A stretch of 64,000 bases of DNA from Reinekea blandensis MED297 (lineage in GTDB: Bacteria > Pseudomonadota > Gammaproteobacteria > Pseudomonadales > Natronospirillaceae). The notes under the pieces are model-generated. The model did no database searches and was not told the DNA's origin. It was given only the letters and a program-made list of their open reading frames with translations. How positions within the stretch are numbered: the stretch's first letter is position 1; each line of letters starts with the position of its first letter. The DNA lies in the NCBI RefSeq assembly GCF_000153185.1, contig NZ_CH724149.1:1025262-1089261 (forward strand), written 5' to 3'. Below are positions 56,212-64,000 of this stretch, in pieces. A program made the position numbers and the translations under genes.

Positions 56212-57252
56212 TTAACGATCCTGCTGTCCGTAAATCAGCCAGGGTTTCGAGTACCAGTAATAAAAATCACCGGAACGGGCTTTCGCGGTGCAGTTATACC
56301 GGTGACGCCCTTCGCCGAGGTCAGTATCACTCTGAACCCGGAATGTCAGGTCAGAGGGCCAGCTTGAATCCTGCCAGGCGCCATCCACAAAGCAGTTAAG
56401 TGCCTTGGCAAAATCGTTTCGTTCGACCAGTGTGGCAACCAGTTCCGGTCGACTTTGGGTGGTGACCATATCACTGACCTGGGCTTCATCGACGGGCATC
56501 GGTCGGGATTGCAGTTTGGTCAGTAATGTTTTGGGGTTGGCGTAAATACCGGCAGCGGCAAAGCGGGGGATGGCCTGAAAATCGGAACCGGACCAAACTC
56601 CGCCGGAATGTTGCGCAAACGCCGTGTAGTTAAGCGTCTGTAATCGCTCTGCTAATGCATCGCTGAACTCGCCGTAAGGGTAAGCCAGCCATTTCGGAAC
56701 GCCGCTGCCGAGCTCTTCTTCGAGTCGTTCCTGAGCGTGTTCGATGTTTGCAATGGTGCTGGTCAACCATTGTTCATCGCGCGGCTGGTGGCGGACCAGA
56801 TAGCCGTGATCACTACTGTGGTTAGCAATGGTGACGCCAGCTTGGTGCATGTCCCTGAGCTGATCCCAGGACATCATGTCACTGTACTGTTGATCGATGG
56901 CGTCGGTCGCCACAAACACCGTAAACGGGAAGTTGAAGGTTTTCAGCAGTGGCCAGGCGTTGTCGTAAATATTGTGATAACCATCATCAAAGGTGATCGC
57001 GACGGCGTTATCCGGAACGGTCTCTCCGCGCTGCAGCTGAGCCAGGGTAGACTCAAGATCAACAACGTTAAAGCCGTTGTCTTGCAGCAGCTGCAAATGC
57101 TCACGGAACTGAGCCGGACTGACCGATGTGCTCGCCGGCGTGTTTTCTGACACATGGTGATAAACCAGGATGTTGATGTGCGATCCTGCCTGGGCTGCCA
57201 ACGAAAACATCAGGGTGACCAGGACAGTCAGGAAGCGTTTGAGTCTGCTCAT
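56212..57252 (-). CDS. Secreted polysaccharide deacetylase
   Basis: 346 residues with a signal peptide (MSRLKRFLTVLVTLMFSLAAQA). The NodB/CE4 domain (about 25-240) shows ILVYHHVSENTP, the metal/catalytic AITFDDGYHNIYDNAWP, the HSSDHGYLV zinc-binding segment and WLAYPYGEFSD. It resembles the N-terminal domain of PgaB-type exopolysaccharide deacetylases, with a C-terminal module containing two Cys (LNCFVDGAW, YNCTAKAR) that I do not recognise. Its ATG overlaps the sseA stop codon by one base, so the genes are probably coupled. Confidence 0.88.
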   Translation of the reverse strand: MSRLKRFLTVLVTLMFSLAAQAGSHINILVYHHVSENTPASTSVSPAQFREHLQLLQDNGFNVVDLESTLAQLQRGETVPDNAVAITFDDGYHNIYDNAWPLLKTFNFPFTVFVATDAIDQQYSDMMSWDQLRDMHQAGVTIANHSSDHGYLVRHQPRDEQWLTSTIANIEHAQERLEEELGSGVPKWLAYPYGEFSDALAERLQTLNYTAFAQHSGGVWSGSDFQAIPRFAAAGIYANPKTLLTKLQSRPMPVDEAQVSDMVTTQSRPELVATLVERNDFAKALNCFVDGAWQDSSWPSDLTFRVQSDTDLGEGRHRYNCTAKARSGDFYYWYSKPWLIYGQQDR

Positions 57253-58091
57253 TAAATGACTCCTTCTTCACCCGTTGCGATGGGGTGGTTTGAGTTGGTG
57301 ATCCATTCGCTCCAGCTGCCGGGATAGAGCTTGGGCATCGGCAAGCCGGCTTCGGTGATGGCCAGAATGTTGTGGCAGGCCGTAACGCCCGAACCGCAAT
57401 AACAGATGACGTCATGATTGGCGAGCGATGCAAATCGATTGAACAGAGCATTCTTCTCGAGGAAAGCGCCGTCTGCTTGCAGGTTGCGGGTAAAGTCGGC
57501 GTTGTCAGCGCCGGGAATGTGACCGGCTTTGCTGTCGAGCGGCTCTTCGTCGCCCCGGTAGCGGGTTAGGGCTCTGGCATCGAGCAGGCGGTGTGAGCCT
57601 GTTTCGCTCAGCAACCTATCGGCGTCGACAACTCGGTTCATATCGGGTTCGAAGTGGTCATCGCTGGGCGCTCGCGTCGTTTCTGCCTGAGTCAGTTCGC
57701 CGCCTTCATCGAGCCAACGTTTTAAACCCCCGTTTAGTACGCGGACATCGTTGAGACCGACCCACTTCATCATCCACCAGGCCCGGGCTGCAAACATGCC
57801 ATTACCTTGATCGTAAACAATGACCGGGGTTTCATGGGTGACTCCCCAACGTCTGAGCGTTTCACTGAACACTTCTGGATCGGGCAGCGGATGACGCCCG
57901 GTTTGGCCGGGGATAATCGGACCGGAAAGATCTTCTTCCAGGTGCGCCTGCTGTGCTCCGGGGATGTGACCTTCGCGGAACCACTGGCGTGAAAGTGCCT
58001 TGTCGGTCAGGTCAGAGCGACAGTCCAGGATAATCGGTTGGTGCGTGCGTTGCAGATTTTTCAGTTCAGCCGGTGAAATGAGCTGTGACAT
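57252..58091 (-). CDS. sseA: 3-mercaptopyruvate/thiosulfate sulfurtransferase
   Basis: 279 residues with two rhodanese domains. The active Cys lies in VICYCGSGVTACHNILA; the loop CGSGVTA is characteristic of 3-mercaptopyruvate sulfurtransferase. The N-terminal domain is the inactive one (VIVYDQGNGMFAARAWWM, Asp in place of Cys). It has no signal peptide and should be cytoplasmic. Operon partner is the polysaccharide deacetylase downstream, an unusual pairing. Confidence 0.92.
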   Translation of the reverse strand: MSQLISPAELKNLQRTHQPIILDCRSDLTDKALSRQWFREGHIPGAQQAHLEEDLSGPIIPGQTGRHPLPDPEVFSETLRRWGVTHETPVIVYDQGNGMFAARAWWMMKWVGLNDVRVLNGGLKRWLDEGGELTQAETTRAPSDDHFEPDMNRVVDADRLLSETGSHRLLDARALTRYRGDEEPLDSKAGHIPGADNADFTRNLQADGAFLEKNALFNRFASLANHDVICYCGSGVTACHNILAITEAGLPMPKLYPGSWSEWITNSNHPIATGEEGVI

Positions 58092-58193
58092 GCGAGTACC
58101 TTTGCAAAGAGTGATGCAGGAGACAAGGCTATGGTAACGCGAAACTGACTGTGAAAAAGGGGAGTATTCGGTAAAGGTGGCGATTGGTGAAGA

Positions 58194-58268
58194 TGGCTGG
58201 TCCGGCAGGATTCGAACCTGCGAATGACGGGATCAAAACCCGTTGCCTTACCACTTGGCGACGGACCA
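58194..58268 (-). tRNA. tRNA-Gln (TTG anticodon), copy 2
   Basis: 75 nt including CCA; acceptor TGGTCCG pairs with CGGACCA. The anticodon loop TTTTGAT gives TTG. Identical in sequence to the copy 140 bp upstream in transcription. Confidence 0.96.
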
Positions 58269-58333
58269 ATAATGCGTTGATTCTGGAACAGGGTAGACGA
58301 GAGAATCGAGCTCGTCAGAAAATGTGCTGAAGA

Positions 58334-58408
58334 TGGCTGGTCCGGCAGGATTCGAACCTGCGAATGACGGGATCAAAACCCGTTGCCTTACCACTTGGCG
58401 ACGGACCA
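58334..58408 (-). tRNA. tRNA-Gln (TTG anticodon), copy 1
   Basis: 75 nt including CCA, identical to the copy at 58194. The flanking TGAAGAT before the complement of CCA is also shared, as expected of a tandem duplication. Confidence 0.96.
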
Positions 58409-58412
58409 GTAT

Positions 58413-58489
58413 TGGTGGCTATACCTGGACTTGAACCAGGGACCCCAGCATTATGAATGCTGTGCTCTAACCAACTGAGCTATATAGCC
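58413..58489 (-). tRNA. tRNA-Met (CAT anticodon), elongator type
   Basis: 77 nt including CCA. Acceptor GGCTATA pairs with TATAGCC; anticodon loop TTCATAA gives CAT. The base-paired first position marks an elongator rather than initiator tRNA. First gene of the Met-Gln-Gln operon. A lysidine-modified tRNA-Ile would also be encoded with CAT, but overall form fits Met. Confidence 0.93.
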
Positions 58490-58505
58490 TCGACAACGGC
58501 GGCGT

Positions 58506-58533
58506 ATTATCCGCATATTTCAGAGGGTGTCAA
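58506..58533 (-). promoter_or_regulatory. Promoter of the tRNA-Met-Gln-Gln operon
   Basis: On the minus strand TTGACA (58533-58528) and GATAAT (58511-58506) are separated by 16 nt, with GC-rich ACGCCGCCG following, typical of stable RNA promoters. Confidence 0.78.
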
Positions 58534-58733
58534 CACGTCTTAATAAAAAAATTTTAAATAATTTCAAGGAGTTAGCGAACTCACAGCGAATTACAGCGGT
58601 TCGGGTTGCAACTGCGATTGAAACCGATGTGTGATTTCCTCAGAGCGGGGTATCCGAAGCGCATTAGAAACCCTTCAAAAAATTGTCACATTCTCATGTT
58701 GTCATGCTCGGACACCGTATCAGGAGTCAGAGC

Positions 58734-59336
58734 ATGTTGAATGCAGTTCAGTGGCACCATCATCAGGTCAGCCGCGATGATCGCGCCGCACAAAAGTCTC
58801 AGAAGCCCTGTGTGCTCTGGTTCACCGGGCTCAGTGGTGCCGGGAAGTCCACCCTGGCTAATCTCGTTGAGCAAAACCTCTTTGCACACGGTTATCACAG
58901 CTTTTTGCTCGACGGTGACAACGTCCGCCATGGTCTGAATAAAGATCTGGGCTTTTCCGATGCGGATCGGGTTGAGAACATCCGCCGCATCGGCGAGGTC
59001 GCTAAGCTGATGACCGATTCCGGTCTGATCGTCTTATCCGCCTTTATTTCGCCTTTTGAACGCGACCGGGCGCTGGTTCGGGATCTGTTTGCCGACCATG
59101 AGTTCCTCGAAGTGTATGTCGATGCCCCGCTGGATGTCTGTGAACGCCGGGACCCTAAGGGGCTCTACAAGCGAGCACGGGCGGGACAAATTCGCGACTT
59201 TACCGGCATTGATTCCGAGTATCAGCCACCGAGCCATCCGGATATCCATATCCGCACTGACAACCTGTCCTCAACCCAATGCGCAGAACGCGTGGTTCAG
59301 TATCTGAAACTGCGCGGCTATCTGAAGGACCGATGA
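58734..59336 (+). CDS. cysC: Adenylylsulfate (APS) kinase
   Basis: Makes PAPS, the universal sulfate donor, from APS and ATP. 200 residues from the ATG at 58734, with AGGAG upstream. P-loop GLSGAGKS (32-39), DGDNVRHGLNKDLGFS, and AFISPFERDR with the phospho-Ser region are intact. No cysDN (ATP sulfurylase) is nearby. The gene begins a tight cluster with a sulfotransferase, suggesting PAPS made here serves sulfation rather than cysteine synthesis alone. Confidence 0.95.
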   Translation: MLNAVQWHHHQVSRDDRAAQKSQKPCVLWFTGLSGAGKSTLANLVEQNLFAHGYHSFLLDGDNVRHGLNKDLGFSDADRVENIRRIGEVAKLMTDSGLIVLSAFISPFERDRALVRDLFADHEFLEVYVDAPLDVCERRDPKGLYKRARAGQIRDFTGIDSEYQPPSHPDIHIRTDNLSSTQCAERVVQYLKLRGYLKDR

Positions 59337-59409
59337 TGACATTTTGCAGGTCGTCAGTCGGCCACAGAAGGCCGTTGCCTGGTCGATGGTGGCGAATAGG
59401 AGGTGCAGG

Positions 59410-60546
59410 ATGATGCAAGCCGCGATAATGGCTGCTCAGCAGTGGGTTCTGGTGGTGTTCGGAGCTTTCCGGGCGTTGTTTTCCGGATCGTGGGTTCAGT
59501 TTCCCCGTCGGTTGCTTGTGCTGCTGTTCGGACTGCCCTTGTTGATCGGGCTGCAGCTGATTCACTGGATCGGCTTTGCCTGTGATGAGCTGTTTTTCCG
59601 ACGCTATCGACGGGTGTCGGTACGCCGGCCATTGTTTATTACCGGCATTCCGCGCAGTGGTACAACGCACTTGCAACGTGTTCTGGCACGACACGATCGA
59701 CTCAGCAGTATGCAAACCTGGGAATGCTTGTTGGCACCGAGCATTACGGAACGGTATGTGTTTCGTTGGCTTGGCCGGGTGTTCAAACCGTTGTCTTCGT
59801 TGTTTCGTCGCGTGCCATTCCTGAAAACCATGGCCTCGATTCATGAGTTCGGGCTGACCGAAGCCGAAGAAGACTTTGTAGCCTTGCTGCCTGTGAATGC
59901 CTGTTTTCTGCTGGTGGTCCTCATGCCAGAAGCAAAGCATTACTGGCGGTTGGCGGACTTTGATCGCTCAATGCCGGCCCGCCAAAAGACCACCATCTTG
60001 GGTTTTTACCACCGTCTGGTTCAGCGGCATCTCTGGTTTCATGGCGAACACCTGACCTATCTGTGCAAGAACCCTTCGTTTATGAGCTGGCCGGACAGCC
60101 TGAAAGCCACCTTTCCGGATGCATCGTTTGTTTTTTGTGAACGTCCGGCGGAGAAAACCGTGCCGTCTCAGTTGAGTTCACTGAAACCTGGTTGGGAAAT
60201 GGTGCAGGGCGGTGATCTGTCCAAAGCATTTTCCGAGCGCATCGTGCGGATGTTGGCTGCTTACTACCACCGCCTTGAGGCTCTGGATCTGACCCGTATC
60301 CATGGGATGCGATTGCCCATGCGGCGGCTGGTCAAAGATCTCGAGTCAAGTGTTCACCAGGTGATGACCCATGCGGACATCGCGATGACCGAGGCGTTTC
60401 GGTCGGCTTTGGATGAAGAGGTTCGGTTATCGAAACAATACCGGAGTCAGCATCGGTATGAGCAACAGCAGAACCTTTCCTGGGCGCGCCTCCGGAGGCA
60501 CTTCCCGCAAGCAGCGTTGACGTCAATGTCAGAAAAAGGAGCGTAA
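59410..60546 (+). CDS. Membrane-associated PAPS-dependent sulfotransferase
   Basis: 378 residues. Two N-terminal hydrophobic stretches (about 8-28 and 34-58) precede a sulfotransferase domain with the PAPS 5'-phosphosulfate loop FITGIPRSGTTHLQRVL at 77-91 and a 3'-phosphate-binding-like segment around KNPSFMSWPDSLKATFPDASFVFCER. The pattern fits the Sulfotransfer_3/STF-like family. The acceptor is unknown. AGGAGG precedes the ATG at 59410. It lies between cysC and a glycosyltransferase, so a sugar or glycolipid acceptor is likely but inferred. Confidence 0.87.
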   Translation: MMQAAIMAAQQWVLVVFGAFRALFSGSWVQFPRRLLVLLFGLPLLIGLQLIHWIGFACDELFFRRYRRVSVRRPLFITGIPRSGTTHLQRVLARHDRLSSMQTWECLLAPSITERYVFRWLGRVFKPLSSLFRRVPFLKTMASIHEFGLTEAEEDFVALLPVNACFLLVVLMPEAKHYWRLADFDRSMPARQKTTILGFYHRLVQRHLWFHGEHLTYLCKNPSFMSWPDSLKATFPDASFVFCERPAEKTVPSQLSSLKPGWEMVQGGDLSKAFSERIVRMLAAYYHRLEALDLTRIHGMRLPMRRLVKDLESSVHQVMTHADIAMTEAFRSALDEEVRLSKQYRSQHRYEQQQNLSWARLRRHFPQAALTSMSEKGA

Positions 60547-60547
60547 C

Positions 60548-61726
60548 ATGACACAGGCCATGGCTCGCCCGCTGCCGTTCTCAACTCAAGAGGCGCGTAT
60601 TCTGATTATTTCGGATGCCGCACCGCATCGAAACGGTGTTGGGGCTTACTACGCCGATCTGATTGAAGATCTTGACGGCACGGTTGAGGCGATCGAACGT
60701 ATTTCACCGGAAATCGTCGGTGACCAATGGCAGGGCGGGTGGTCCATGCCGATGCCCGGTGACCGTACTCAGAAGCTGTGCGTTCCGAATGCATTTGAAA
60801 TGCAAAAAGCACTGCGCGAGTTTCAACCGACGGTGGTTGTCATTCCGACGCCTGGTCTGTTTGGGCTGTGTGGTGCCATAACGGCCCGGCAGCAGGGCAT
60901 TCCGGTCATTGTTGGGTTCCACACCTGGTTTGAGAAACTGGCCGGGTTGTATTGGAACCGGGTCCAGGGTGGTTTGACCAAGGTATATTTTGAATGGGTT
61001 CATAAAGCACTGTTTCGGCTCGCGGATCGGGTGTTGGTGAACTCTGAAGACATGATTGCGATTGCCCGTCGCCTGGGGGCAGAGAGTGTCGGGTTAATGG
61101 GGACGCCCATCAGTCAGTCTTTGTTACAGCGGCCAGTGCAGGGGGGCACCCGACAACTTCGTTCGGTACTTTTTGTTGGCCGGTTAGCCGCCGAAAAAAA
61201 CCTGCCGGCCATTGTTCAGGCTGCTATAGCCTGCCCTCAGTTAACCTTTACCCTGGCGGGGGACGGCCCTGAACGTGATTGGTTGGACCGGGAAACGGCT
61301 GGGCTAAGCAACGTCCGGGTTTTGGGTTGGGTGGAACGGGAACAGATTACCGACTTGATCGACGCGCATGATGCGTTGGTTTTGCCCAGCCAGGTGGAAA
61401 GTTTCGGTACGGTGGCCATGGAAGCGATGGCACGTCAACGACTGGTCGTTGTAACGCAGGCCTGTGGCATTGCGAACTGGACTGATTTGGCCGCCGGACT
61501 GGCAGTGATTGACTCTGGCGATCAGTTAGCAGACGCGTTACAGGAAGCGTCGGCACTCAGCGAGTTTGAGCTTTACGCCCGTTCCGTATCGGCTCGTCGT
61601 GCAGTAGACGCTCATATCGAGTGGAACCGCCAGCAATGGCTGGTCTGCACCCGGTTGGCGATGTCCCGGCCGTCCGATCCGACGTTGATGACCCGATTGC
61701 TGCGCACGGTCCGGAAATCATCATGA
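60548..61726 (+). CDS. GT4-like glycosyltransferase
   Basis: 392 residues of the GT-B fold. The N-terminal domain has NGVGAYYADLIEDL, and the C-terminal GT4 domain has VLFVGRLAAEKNLPAIVQAA, FTLAGDGPERDWLDRE and LPSQVESFGTVAMEAMA with a Ser-Phe-Gly-Thr version of the nucleotide-sugar-binding loop. Sugar and acceptor are unknown. It starts 1 bp after the sulfotransferase stop and ends overlapping the deacetylase by 4 bp, so it is firmly part of this operon. Confidence 0.9.
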   Translation: MTQAMARPLPFSTQEARILIISDAAPHRNGVGAYYADLIEDLDGTVEAIERISPEIVGDQWQGGWSMPMPGDRTQKLCVPNAFEMQKALREFQPTVVVIPTPGLFGLCGAITARQQGIPVIVGFHTWFEKLAGLYWNRVQGGLTKVYFEWVHKALFRLADRVLVNSEDMIAIARRLGAESVGLMGTPISQSLLQRPVQGGTRQLRSVLFVGRLAAEKNLPAIVQAAIACPQLTFTLAGDGPERDWLDRETAGLSNVRVLGWVEREQITDLIDAHDALVLPSQVESFGTVAMEAMARQRLVVVTQACGIANWTDLAAGLAVIDSGDQLADALQEASALSEFELYARSVSARRAVDAHIEWNRQQWLVCTRLAMSRPSDPTLMTRLLRTVRKSS

Positions 61727-62457
61727 GTCAGCGCCCGACCCTGATCAGCGTGCACGATGTGATGCCGCAGACCATGTCCCAGGTAGCGTCCATTCTGCAC
61801 AAGGTGCTCAATGAGGTACCACCGGAAGCCGTACTGCTGTTGGTGGTCCCCGGACTCGACTGGAGTCAAGAGCAACGGCGTCAGCTTCAGATGTGGCAAC
61901 GTGCAGGCTATGAACTGGCCGGGCATGGATGGCTTCATCATACCCGGCGCGTATCGACACTGTATCATCGACTGCATCGTTGGTTGTTATCACGCGATGC
62001 TGCCGAACACCTGTCACTCACAACGTCTGAGCTGAAAGCTTTGGTTCAGGCGAATGCCGACTGGTTTCCGGCGCATGGTTTGAAACCGCCAAAGGTATAC
62101 GTACCACCGGCCTGGGCACCCGGATGCCTGAACTTAGATGACTTGAGCGCTGCCGGGTTCGATTGCCTCGAAACGACAGCGGGGCTGATCAATCTGCCGA
62201 CAGGCAAACGGCGGGTTTTACCGTTGGTCGGCTTTGAAGCCGATACACGGGCTCGTGCGATGTTCCTTAACGTCTGGAACCGTCTGAATGCGGTCATGGC
62301 TCGTCCGAACCGGCCGGTTCGCCTTTCCATTCATCCCTTCGATACCGAATACCTGCTGGCTGATCAACTAAACGTCTTGATCGCGGAATCCCAGGCCATG
62401 CGCTGGACAGATCTTTTTCAGATGACGACTGAACCCTCACTACGGCATTCCCGGTGA
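61723..62457 (+). CDS. DUF2334-type polysaccharide deacetylase
   Basis: 244 residues, no signal peptide. LISVHDVMPQT is the DUF2334/CE4-like start; ELAGHGWLHHTRR carries a metal-binding His pair; YVPPAWAPGCLNLDDLSAAG and RLSIHPFDTEYL follow. Family members deacetylate glycans or glycolipids on the cytoplasmic side. It is coupled to the glycosyltransferase by an ATGA overlap and ends the cluster. Together with the sulfotransferase this suggests a modified (deacetylated, sulfated) glycoconjugate. Confidence 0.85.
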   Translation: MSQRPTLISVHDVMPQTMSQVASILHKVLNEVPPEAVLLLVVPGLDWSQEQRRQLQMWQRAGYELAGHGWLHHTRRVSTLYHRLHRWLLSRDAAEHLSLTTSELKALVQANADWFPAHGLKPPKVYVPPAWAPGCLNLDDLSAAGFDCLETTAGLINLPTGKRRVLPLVGFEADTRARAMFLNVWNRLNAVMARPNRPVRLSIHPFDTEYLLADQLNVLIAESQAMRWTDLFQMTTEPSLRHSR

Positions 62458-62584
62458 TCCCGGGCAAAGCCCGCATTGGTATTGAGCGTTGCGGTTATCA
62501 CCTGAAATAGACTTTTGTCACAGGATTCTTTGGTAACAGGCTGTTAAACTCAGGCTTCCTAAAATGACAATAAACGAGGTAGCC

Positions 62585-63178
62585 ATGGAGTTTGTCGGTC
62601 CGATTATAACCTGGGGTGTTCCGATCCTGCTGATCGTCTTTCTGATCGCAATTTATAACAAGCTCGTTGCTCTGCGAAATCGTTTTAAAAACGCCTTCGC
62701 ACAGATCGATGTTCAACTGCAGCGACGGCATGATCTGATCCCCAATTTGGTAGAAACCGCAAAAGCCTACCTGAAGCACGAAAAGGAAACGCTGGAAAAC
62801 GTCATTGCCGCCCGTAATCAGGCTGTGTCTGCGCAGAAAGCCGCTTCGGCGGATCCGACGGACGGCAATCTGATCAACAAGCTGTCGCAGGCCGAAGGCA
62901 TGCTGACCGGCGCTCTGGGACGGTTGTTTGCCGTGTCTGAAGCTTATCCGGACCTGAAAGGTGACGCGACCATGCGTGATCTGATGGAGTCGCTGGAAAG
63001 CACGGAAAATAAGGTGGCTTTTTCCCGTCAGGCGTACAATGACGCGGTCATGAACTATCAGACCTACAAAGAATCCTTCCCGAACAACATTGTGGCCAAC
63101 GTGGCCTCGTTCAAAGATGCAGCGATGTTTGAAATTGAAAACCCGGAAGCGAAGCAGGCTCCGAAAGTCAGTTTCTGA
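62585..63178 (+). CDS. lemA: LemA family protein
   Basis: 197 residues from the ATG at 62585 (GAGG upstream). One N-terminal membrane segment (PIITWGVPILLIVFLIAIYN) is followed by the LemA helical domain: LRNRFKNAFAQIDVQLQRRHDLIPNLVETAKAYLKHEKETLENVIAARNQA and ...FSRQAYNDAVMNYQTYKESFPNN. Function unclear. The next gene is an M48 protease, a common LemA partner. Confidence 0.94.
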   Translation: MEFVGPIITWGVPILLIVFLIAIYNKLVALRNRFKNAFAQIDVQLQRRHDLIPNLVETAKAYLKHEKETLENVIAARNQAVSAQKAASADPTDGNLINKLSQAEGMLTGALGRLFAVSEAYPDLKGDATMRDLMESLESTENKVAFSRQAYNDAVMNYQTYKESFPNNIVANVASFKDAAMFEIENPEAKQAPKVSF

Positions 63179-63255
63179 GGAGATGACTGACCGTTAAGCA
63201 GGGTAGGGTTGGCAGGCGACAGGGGTCCCATGATTCGTTGTCGCTGTTTTTTATC

Positions 63256-63281
63256 CCTCAGCACCTCATCAGGTGTTGAGG
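63256..63281 (+). other. Hairpin between lemA and the M48 gene
   Basis: An 11-bp stem (CCTCAGCACCT / AGGTGTTGAGG, one G-T pair) with a 4-nt loop in the 170-bp gap. No T tract follows. Possibly an intercistronic processing element. Confidence 0.4.
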
Positions 63282-63348
63282 TGATACATCCGGAAGTTTG
63301 ACGGTGGTAAGGCATTCAACGATATCCCGCAGACGTCAGGGTTTTTAT

Positions 63349-64000
63349 ATGGATTTTTTTGAGCATCAGGATCGGGCCCGACAGAAAACCGGGCAGCTGG
63401 TTGTGCTGTTTATACTGGGGATTATAGCGACACTGATCGTCGTTAACCTGGTCTGTTTTATTGGGTTTTGGTTATTTTACTCACCGCCGGGCACGGCCGT
63501 CTCGGTCAATCCAGAGCAGGCACCGGCGTTGCTTCGGGGATTATTGGGCGATCGAACGATCGAATGGCAGCTCCGAAATGGCGGGTTGCTGAGCGTTTGG
63601 TTGGCCTGGTGGCATTCTAATCTGAACTGGCAAATCAGTGTCGGTGTGGTAGCCGCTGTCCTCATCGGGACGGGTTTCCGCTACCTCGAACTGGCTGGCG
63701 GAGGGCGTCGGGTTGCCGAATGGGCCGGTGCCAAGCCCTGCGACATGACCACCACCGATCCGGATCGCAAACAACTCATCAACGTCTGTGAAGAAATGGC
63801 CATTGCTGCCGGTATGCCGGTACCGGAGCTCTATGTCATGGAACAGGAGCAGAGCATTAATGCGTTTGTCGCCGGTTACTCACCGGACGAGGCCGTGCTG
63901 GTGGTGACCAAGGGCGCTTTGGAAGCGCTTAATCGGGATCAGCTTCAAGGCGTTATCGGGCATGAGTATTCTCATATCCTGAACGGTGATATGCGTTTGA
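63349..64000 (+). CDS. M48 (HtpX/Ste24-like) metalloprotease, truncated by window end
   Basis: The first 217 residues are visible before the window ends. It has membrane segments near 18-47 and 84-104, a cytoplasmic linker, and the zinc site GVIGHEYSHILNGDM (HExxH at about 209-213), preceded by ELYVMEQEQSINAFVAGYSP, a hallmark of M48 proteases. Longer N-terminal part than E. coli HtpX. Paired with lemA, a recurrent arrangement. The C-terminal half cannot be judged. Confidence 0.92.
   Translation, partial: MDFFEHQDRARQKTGQLVVLFILGIIATLIVVNLVCFIGFWLFYSPPGTAVSVNPEQAPALLRGLLGDRTIEWQLRNGGLLSVWLAWWHSNLNWQISVGVVAAVLIGTGFRYLELAGGGRRVAEWAGAKPCDMTTTDPDRKQLINVCEEMAIAAGMPVPELYVMEQEQSINAFVAGYSPDEAVLVVTKGALEALNRDQLQGVIGHEYSHILNGDMRL

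Overview
The window looks like chromosomal DNA from a marine-type gammaproteobacterium, probably in or near the Oceanospirillales (Saccharospirillum/Reinekea-like). That placement is inferred from the gene families only: HexR, a periplasmic nitrate reductase set with NarXL, the AcnD/PrpF form of the methylcitrate cycle, YqcC, YchJ, DUF3549 and DUF3581 proteins. No 16S gene is present. Base composition and gene style are even throughout, and I see no prophage, insertion sequence, CRISPR array or plasmid functions.

1-10 kb is a sugar and alpha-glucan block: hexR (minus strand), glucokinase, a 1077-residue protein resembling the alpha subunit of eukaryotic phosphorylase kinase, 4-alpha-glucanotransferase, and an orphan MalK/UgpC-type ABC ATPase. 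HexR-like palindromes lie before hexR, glk, the ATPase gene and the distant gapA (27.9 kb), suggesting one regulon. 9.6-16.5 kb holds a DUF4032 gene broken by three single-base losses, an epimerase, a YadGH-type ABC exporter, queF, a membrane adenylate cyclase and a nitroreductase. 16.6-17.1 kb carries tRNA-Ser and tRNA-Pro, then a tandem array of 83-bp units each ending in a copy of the tRNA-Pro 3' end.

17.9-24.5 kb is a complete propionate (2-methylcitrate) operon under a GntR regulator with two identical palindromic operators. 24.6-31.5 kb has a carbonic anhydrase, a chemoreceptor with a probable nitrate/nitrite-sensing NIT domain, gapA, a c-di-GMP protein with a degenerate GGDEF motif, and a DedA-like membrane protein. 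31.5-39.9 kb is a nitrate module: narX-narL-moeA on the minus strand, diverging from napEFDABC. The shared intergenic region has an FNR-like box and a NarL/NarP-like 7-2-7 site spaced as in the known E. coli nap promoter.

40-58 kb is mixed housekeeping and accessory genes: SlyD-like isomerase, PepP-type peptidase, an AraC/LysE pair, AlkD-like and uracil-DNA-glycosylase-like repair proteins, acetyltransferases, an HDAC-like hydrolase, sodB, a GlpR-type regulator, a polysaccharide deacetylase and sseA. A 177-bp nested palindromic element of unknown origin sits at 45.8 kb. 58.2-58.5 kb is a tRNA-Met-Gln-Gln operon. 58.7-62.5 kb is a tight four-gene cluster (APS kinase, sulfotransferase, glycosyltransferase, DUF2334 deacetylase) that may make a sulfated glycoconjugate. 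The window ends in lemA and a truncated M48 protease gene.
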